Assembly: GCA_964374035.1 (NCBI GenBank)
Contig: CAYJWY010000034.1
Span: forward strand, 1 to 9,284
Length of the DNA stretch: 9,284 nucleotides
Reading direction: 5' to 3'
Origin: CALRGL01 sp964374035
GTDB lineage: Bacteria > Patescibacteriota > Patescibacteriia > UBA9934 > GWF2-40-263
Both the position numbers and the translations under genes were made by a program. This document shows, piece by piece, positions 6,255 to 9,284 of this stretch (within the stretch, counting starts at the first letter, position 1; the number at the start of each line of letters is the position of its first letter). The notes beneath the pieces were generated by a model. That model had not been told where the DNA came from and did not search any database. It saw nothing but the letters and a program-made list of their open reading frames with translations.

Positions 6255-6283
6255 AATATACCACTTTTTGGGCCTTTTGTCAA
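6255..6283 (-). promoter_or_regulatory. Consensus promoter of the lipoprotein gene
   Basis: A perfect TTGACA (6283-6278), a 17-nt spacer and TATATT (6260-6255) on the minus strand, the best sigma-70-type promoter in the window. Initiation about 7 nt downstream would give a leader of roughly 50 nt. Confidence 0.85.
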
Positions 6284-6316
6284 TGGATTACGACAGTAAT
6301 TCCCTTTACTACGGCC

Positions 6317-6345
6317 TTTTTAGTGCGTGGTTTGTTTGTTATGAT
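6317..6345 (+). promoter_or_regulatory. Predicted leaderless extended -10 promoter of hflX
   Basis: TGTTATGAT (6337-6345) is an extended -10 ending 8 nt before the ATG at 6354. The -35 position (6317-6322, TTTTTA) is weak, as is common with extended -10 promoters. There is no Shine-Dalgarno, so a near-leaderless transcript is expected. Confidence 0.6.
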
Positions 6346-6353
6346 AGAGATAC

Positions 6354-7451
6354 ATGTCGAACCAGAAGCAGCGCGCCATCCTCATCGACCTCGTTCACCC
6401 ACGCACCTCAAAGTCTGAGGCCCTCGTTCGCATGGATGAACTCGAGGAACTCGTAAATACCTACGGCGGGCTCGTTATCGTGAAGCAGTGGCAGAAACGA
6501 TTTGCGCCGCATCCCAAGACCTATCTGGGCACGGGCAAGGTCGAGACCTTGGGTGAGGAGGCCAAGGAGCTTGGAGCAACCATCGTGGTCATTAACGCGG
6601 AGCTCAAGCCTCGTCAGCTTTACGTGATCGCGGAAGCGCTTCGACCGCACAAGGTCCAAGTCTGGGATCGGATTGATTTGATTTTGAAAATTTTCGCCAA
6701 GCATGCGAAGACCACCGAGGCTCGACTTGAGATCGAACTCGCCAGTATCCGTCACATGGGTCCGCGTATCTTCGGGATGGGCATGGAGCTTTCGCGCCAG
6801 GGTGGGGGAATCGGCTCGGTGGGAATCGGGGAGACGAATAGTGAGCGCATGAAGCGACACTTGAAGGAGAAGGAGCGAAAGGTGAAGGAGAAGCTTCTGA
6901 TGTATGAACGAGGTCGCAGTCTCCAGCGGGAAGGTCGTCGACGAAAGCACTTGAAGACGGTGGCGATTGTGGGGTATACGAACGCAGGCAAGACGACGCT
7001 GTTGAACGCACTCACGGGTCGAAAGGAATACGCGGCCGACGTTTTGTTCGCCACGCTTGATACGCGCGTTGGCCAGTTGTATCTGCCTGGCAAACAACAG
7101 CTCGTTCTCGTTTCTGACACGATCGGGTTTATCAAGCAGTTGCCGCCTGAGCTACTCAATGCGTTTGCTTCAACGCTGTCGGAAACTATCGAGGCGGATT
7201 TGCTTATCCATGTCGCGGACGGGTCGGACTCGCGCGTCCTCGAGCATATCCAGGTTGTAGAGGACATTCTAGGTCGAATCGGGGCGGAGAAGATTTCTCG
7301 GGTACTTGTGTTCAACAAATCGGATCGAGCGAGCAAGGCCGCAAAGCAACGTCTCGTTCGGCAGTTTGTGGAGACGAAACACCTTTGGCTTAGCGCGGTC
7401 GATGGTCAAGGCATCGAGCAACTCGTCGTCGAAATAGAAAACACCCTCTGA
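6354..7451 (+). CDS. hflX: Ribosome-associated GTPase HflX
   Basis: A 365-aa GTPase of the Obg-HflX group, which binds the 50S subunit and in other bacteria splits stalled or hibernating ribosomes. The N-terminal HflX domain (about 1-160) includes YLGTGKVE (57-64) and KPRQLY (85-90), followed by the glycine-rich RQGGGIG (148-154). A basic coiled helix (about 163-200) leads to the G domain: G1 GYTNAGKT (207-214), G2 ATLDT (233-237), G3 DTIGF (255-259), G4 NKSD (321-324) and G5 SA (347-348). All nucleotide-binding motifs are intact. The length is near the short end of the family, without the long C-terminal extension of E. coli HflX. ATG 6354 fits the promoter. It is convergent with rpmB, another 50S-related gene, though they are transcribed separately. 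Confidence 0.95.
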   Translation: MSNQKQRAILIDLVHPRTSKSEALVRMDELEELVNTYGGLVIVKQWQKRFAPHPKTYLGTGKVETLGEEAKELGATIVVINAELKPRQLYVIAEALRPHKVQVWDRIDLILKIFAKHAKTTEARLEIELASIRHMGPRIFGMGMELSRQGGGIGSVGIGETNSERMKRHLKEKERKVKEKLLMYERGRSLQREGRRRKHLKTVAIVGYTNAGKTTLLNALTGRKEYAADVLFATLDTRVGQLYLPGKQQLVLVSDTIGFIKQLPPELLNAFASTLSETIEADLLIHVADGSDSRVLEHIQVVEDILGRIGAEKISRVLVFNKSDRASKAAKQRLVRQFVETKHLWLSAVDGQGIEQLVVEIENTL

Positions 7452-7472
7452 CCTTTCGGTCGAGGGTGTTTT
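7438..7472. terminator. Bidirectional terminator shared by hflX and rpmB
   Basis: AAACACCCTC (7439-7448) pairs with GAGGGTGTTT (7462-7471), extended inside by GACC (7450-7453) and GGTC (7458-7461) with a TTTC loop. The stem includes the hflX stop region and touches the rpmB stop; the two stops are only 19 nt apart. The T-tracts are short (about four) in both directions. Confidence 0.8.
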
Positions 7473-7716
7473 ACGTAAGCGCTTCCGCGTTTTTCATTTT
7501 GACAAGATCGTAAGGCTTCCCTTCGCGATCCCACTTTTTGAGGGTGCGAAGACCTCGGGCAGACACGACTACGGTGACGATGCGGCCTGTGGCAGGGTTC
7601 ATGAGGCGCTTTTTCAAAAGATTCGCCTTGACCATGCGCTTGACATGTCGCTTCGAGTGCGAAACGTTCATGCCGGTGGTGGTTGTTTTGCCGTTTACAA
7701 TGCAAGATTTAGACAT
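7471..7716 (-). CDS. rpmB: 50S ribosomal protein L28
   Basis: An 81-aa L28 protein, part of the large ribosomal subunit. The family features are visible: a start SKSCIVNGK (2-10) leading to G15-M-N-V-S-H-S21, a basic patch KRHVKRMVKANLLKKR (22-37), and the C-terminal VVVSARGLRTLKKW segment (49-62). The length is typical of bacterial L28. Only one cysteine (C5) is present, so there is no zinc-ribbon set. It is transcribed alone on the minus strand, with no Shine-Dalgarno in its roughly 29-nt leader. It is not paired with rpmG, as it often is elsewhere. Confidence 0.93.
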   Translation of the reverse strand: MSKSCIVNGKTTTTGMNVSHSKRHVKRMVKANLLKKRLMNPATGRIVTVVVSARGLRTLKKWDREGKPYDLVKMKNAEALT

Positions 7717-7751
7717 ACGTATAGGTTGGGGGAGATCGGATTACGCGAGGG

Positions 7752-7780
7752 AGTATAACGAAAGTCGTGAATGCTGTCCA
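7752..7780 (-). promoter_or_regulatory. Predicted promoter of rpmB
   Basis: TGGACA (7780-7775), a 17-nt spacer and TATACT (7757-7752) on the minus strand. Initiation about 7 nt later gives a leader near 29 nt. Unlike the leaderless genes here, this one has a leader, but it lacks an obvious ribosome site. Confidence 0.65.
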
Positions 7781-7833
7781 GTGACCATCGTGTTGGACGC
7801 CTCGGTTTATTGTGTTTCGTATTTTTTGTCCAC

Positions 7834-7856
7834 AAAAAAACGCATCCGTGGATGCG
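7834..7856 (-). terminator. Intrinsic terminator of the 205-aa unknown gene
   Basis: On the minus strand CGCATC (7856-7851) pairs with GATGCG (7846-7841) around a 4-nt loop, followed by seven T residues (7840-7834). It is just after the stop codon and separates this gene from rpmB downstream on the same strand. Confidence 0.88.
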
Positions 7857-7862
7857 TGAGTC

Positions 7863-8480
7863 TTAGTTGAGCGATGCATTTTCGAAATGCATTTTGAGCA
7901 TATAGCCCCAGTTGAGGCACTCGGCCAGCGACCCGTCGATCGTAATAGGCTTTCGCTGTGTGTGTTCGGGCAGGGTCGAGATGTCGATACATTCCTTAAT
8001 ACGCTCATGGTCGTAGGTGGTGATCCATGCTTGCAAGGAATGCAGGAGTTTTTGACCCTGTTGTTTGGAGAAGAAGACGATGATGTGATGTCGTCGCTTG
8101 TCGTCGACGTACCCGATGAGTGCATCATGTACCGCAGGGATCCTCGAGGTGAAAATCGAGCAGATCGTTGCGGTCATGCTCACAAAGGAAGCGGCCATCC
8201 TTCGTTGTGAGAACTGCCCTGCGTACAATGCCATCATATTAAGCAGTACGACGAATTTCCCGTTCAGCTCGACGGTGGGCTTGCACGCCTGCTCGGGAAG
8301 ATTGGAATTCCTCAGACTGCAGAGTGCCAGAGCCGTGTTTGGATCCTCGTGGGCATGTTCGCTGAGAATGTTCCTTGCTTCGTTTTTTCCGTAGACAAGG
8401 AATGCCACGGGATAGTCGGATACATTGTCTATGGAGATGTAGCCAGTCTCGGCTCCAAAATACGAATGTCGAAGCAACAT
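7863..8480 (-). CDS. Unrecognised 205-aa protein
   Basis: I do not recognise this protein. It has no signal peptide or clear membrane segment; the most hydrophobic stretches are FVVLLNMMALYAG (76-88) and a beta-like HHIIVFFS (131-138). It looks like a soluble mixed alpha/beta protein: an N-terminal strand region (about 10-33, SYFGAETGYISIDNV then AFLVYG), a helix-rich centre (75-120), a strand plus helix (131-155) and a final domain ending in a helix. There are five cysteines, with no metal-binding spacing. The gene is credible because a promoter with extended -10, an AGGAGA ribosome site 6 nt before the ATG and a terminator right after the stop all agree. Other frames across this stretch have no such signals. 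It is divergent from the metallopeptidase gene. Confidence 0.78.
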   Translation of the reverse strand: MLLRHSYFGAETGYISIDNVSDYPVAFLVYGKNEARNILSEHAHEDPNTALALCSLRNSNLPEQACKPTVELNGKFVVLLNMMALYAGQFSQRRMAASFVSMTATICSIFTSRIPAVHDALIGYVDDKRRHHIIVFFSKQQGQKLLHSLQAWITTYDHERIKECIDISTLPEHTQRKPITIDGSLAECLNWGYMLKMHFENASLN

Positions 8481-8486
8481 GATGTG

Positions 8487-8492
8487 TCTCCT
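8487..8492 (-). promoter_or_regulatory. Shine-Dalgarno of the 205-aa unknown gene
   Basis: AGGAGA on the minus strand, 6 nt before the ATG at 8480. This is the same hexamer used by the lipoprotein gene. Confidence 0.85.
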
Positions 8493-8513
8493 GTCTTCAT
8501 TTACCGACAGTTT

Positions 8514-8542
8514 ATTCTAGCAGTGTTTGGGATCATTGGCAA
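8514..8542 (-). promoter_or_regulatory. Predicted promoter of the 205-aa unknown gene
   Basis: TTGCCA (8542-8537), a 17-nt spacer ending in TGC, and TAGAAT (8519-8514), which makes an extended -10. The leader would be about 26 nt. It overlaps the divergent metallopeptidase promoter. Confidence 0.75.
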
Positions 8543-8556
8543 GATCACGCTATACT
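8527..8556 (+). promoter_or_regulatory. Predicted near-leaderless promoter of the metallopeptidase gene
   Basis: TTGGGA (8527-8532), an 18-nt spacer and TATACT (8551-8556), ending 11 nt before the ATG at 8568. The leader would be about 5 nt and there is no ribosome site. Confidence 0.5.
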
Positions 8557-8567
8557 TGTGTTTCACT

Positions 8568-9095
8568 ATGACCATCTCGATTCGACCAAGTATCAAAGCA
8601 AAACGTGTACGTCTCGTTGTCCGCGAGGATGGTCGTTGCGAGGTCGTGGTTCCGGCTCGTCGAGCGCCAAGCGAACATCAGATTCATCAATTTATTGAAA
8701 AGCATCGCGAATGGATCGAACAGCAGATTCAGCGTCGCAAGCAACAGTTACCCCGTACATCACTCACACACAAAGGCGTTCCCGCGCAACTCGTCAAACG
8801 CAATTCTCGCGACCTTGTTATCACGTATCTCAACACACTTCCCACAGAGTTCGGCGTTCGCACGTTTACGTTCAAATCGTTCAGATCGCAGTGGGGAAGT
8901 TGCTCAAGTGCCGGAACGATCGCCCTCAACTACAAGCTGTCTTTACTGCCCTTGTCGCTTGCCCACTACATCATCGCCCACGAGCTTTGCCATCTCTCAC
9001 ACATGAACCATTCGCGTGCGTTTTGGAAGGCGGTGAAGGAACTCTGTCCCGCACACGTTGCGTGTCGAAAAGCCCTGAGGAAGTATTTGCCATGA
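8568..9095 (+). CDS. YgjP-type zinc metallopeptidase (DUF45 / M48-like)
   Basis: A 175-aa protein of the YgjP/DUF45 family, predicted zinc-dependent peptidases with an SprT-like arrangement. The zinc motif is H138-E-L-C-H142, with a likely third ligand H148 in HMNHS. The family's SQWGSC segment (107-112) and the NYKLSLLP strand (121-128) come before it, and AFWKAVKELCP (151-161) after. The N-terminal part (about 1-60) has the usual strand pair KRVRLVVREDGRCEVVVP and a helix. At 175 aa it is shorter than many members (roughly 220-240 aa), the shortening being in the middle. The frame is open further upstream to 8349, but that would run through the promoter and the divergent gene, so ATG 8568 is chosen. 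The biological substrate is unknown. Confidence 0.88.
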   Translation: MTISIRPSIKAKRVRLVVREDGRCEVVVPARRAPSEHQIHQFIEKHREWIEQQIQRRKQQLPRTSLTHKGVPAQLVKRNSRDLVITYLNTLPTEFGVRTFTFKSFRSQWGSCSSAGTIALNYKLSLLPLSLAHYIIAHELCHLSHMNHSRAFWKAVKELCPAHVACRKALRKYLP

Positions 9096-9097
9096 TA

Positions 9098-9126
9098 TGT
9101 TAGAATAGAGTCCTATGAACCCATAG
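9098..9126 (+). pseudogene. Start-proximal promoter with a three-codon ORF, possible interrupted gene
   Basis: TGTTAGAAT (9098-9106) is an extended -10 ending 8 nt before ATG 9115, the same geometry as the leaderless genes here. The reading frame is ATG-AAC-CCA-TAG and the repeat cluster begins at the stop. This could be a gene start cut off by repeat insertion. A chance ATG in a leader is also possible. Confidence 0.35.
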
Positions 9127-9284
9127 CGAGTTTCCATTCGTCATCCTGAGTGCGCCAGAAGGATCTCTCGATTTCATCAACGTCTTCGTCACAAGAGATC
9201 CTTCGGATGCACTCAGGATGACAGACAACAGCGAGTTTCCATTCGTCATTCTGAGTGCACCAGAAGGATCTCTGGATTTCATCA
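9125..9284. repeat. Cluster of dispersed direct and inverted repeats, open at the window edge
   Basis: A 55-nt unit at 9125-9179 recurs at 9230-9284 with three mismatches, giving a 105-nt period. Between them, 9194-9222 is an inverted copy of the 29-nt core at 9140-9168, differing only in three of the five central bases. The core layout is TCCTGAGTGC-N5-AAGGATCTCT. It resembles dispersed repeats found between genes in many metagenomic bacterial genomes. The second unit ends exactly at the window edge, so the array may continue. Confidence 0.9.

Noticed and set aside
6408..7336. Long open frames antisense to hflX (229 and 194 codons)
   Set aside because: They are shadows of a strongly coding GTPase gene, with no start signals and no recognisable domains.
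7887..8394. Plus-strand ORFs of 107 and 98 codons opposite the 205-aa gene
   Set aside because: They lack promoter, ribosome site and terminator, while the minus-strand gene has all three.
8349..8567. Upstream extension of the metallopeptidase ORF
   Set aside because: It runs antisense through the 205-aa gene and through both promoters; the YgjP domain starts at ATG 8568.
9100..9282. A 60-codon minus-strand ORF with repeated RDPSGALRMT and ILSASEGS segments
   Set aside because: It is translation of the dispersed repeat cluster. The peptide repeats mirror the DNA repeats, and there is no promoter or ribosome site.
9125..9284. Possible CRISPR array
   Set aside because: Only two direct units with an inverted copy between them; the spacing and orientation do not fit repeat-spacer units, and no cas genes are present.
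1..9284. Recoding of TGA as glycine (code 25)
   Set aside because: TGA ends the nudix, hflX and ygjP genes at family-appropriate lengths, and no internal TGA is needed.

Overview
The window looks like a piece of a compact genome from the Candidate Phyla Radiation (Patescibacteria, Parcubacteria-like). The reasons are tight gene packing, a membrane-anchored PEGA-domain protein of the type common in that group, small stand-alone enzymes (riboflavin kinase without an FAD synthetase domain, a short YgjP-type peptidase), and very little Shine-Dalgarno use. The phylum is an inference. TGA is used as a stop (nudix, hflX and ygjP genes), so this is not a code-25 lineage.

Layout, left to right. (1) 2-2032 (+): a nucleotide-sugar epimerase/reductase whose sequence resembles the plant/giant-virus bifunctional NRS/ER enzyme, then a long-form RmlA-type nucleotidylyltransferase. 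Together they suggest dTDP-L-rhamnose (or similar deoxysugar) synthesis; the 4,6-dehydratase is not in the window. (2) 2071-3048 (-): a PEGA-domain membrane protein, convergent with rmlA across a shared bidirectional terminator. (3) 3108-5198 (+): a CtpA-type S41 protease, a Nudix hydrolase and a riboflavin kinase, tightly spaced and probably an operon. Its promoter is interleaved with that of the PEGA gene. (4) 5277-5558 (+): an HU-family DNA-binding protein with its own terminator, followed by a 104-nt near-perfect inverted repeat. (5) 5848-6198 (-): a small unrecognised lipoprotein in a self-contained promoter/SD/terminator cassette. (6) 6354-7451 (+): HflX GTPase, convergent with (7) rpmB (L28) at 7471-7716 (-). 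(8) 7863-8480 (-): an unrecognised 205-aa protein, again a self-contained SD-containing cassette. (9) 8568-9095 (+): a YgjP-type metallopeptidase. (10) 9096-9284: an apparent start-proximal promoter followed at once by a cluster of direct and inverted dispersed repeats running off the window edge.

The most interesting signal is regulatory. Several conserved genes (rmlA, PEGA, ctpA, hflX, ygjP) have a recognisable -10 hexamer ending only 8-11 nt before the ATG and no Shine-Dalgarno, which predicts leaderless or near-leaderless mRNAs. The two genes of unknown function instead have consensus-like promoters, leaders of about 25-50 nt, strong AGGAGA ribosome sites and private terminators. They follow a different expression grammar, which could mark them as acquired cassettes. 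No CRISPR array, tRNA, rRNA, transposase or clear defence system is visible.
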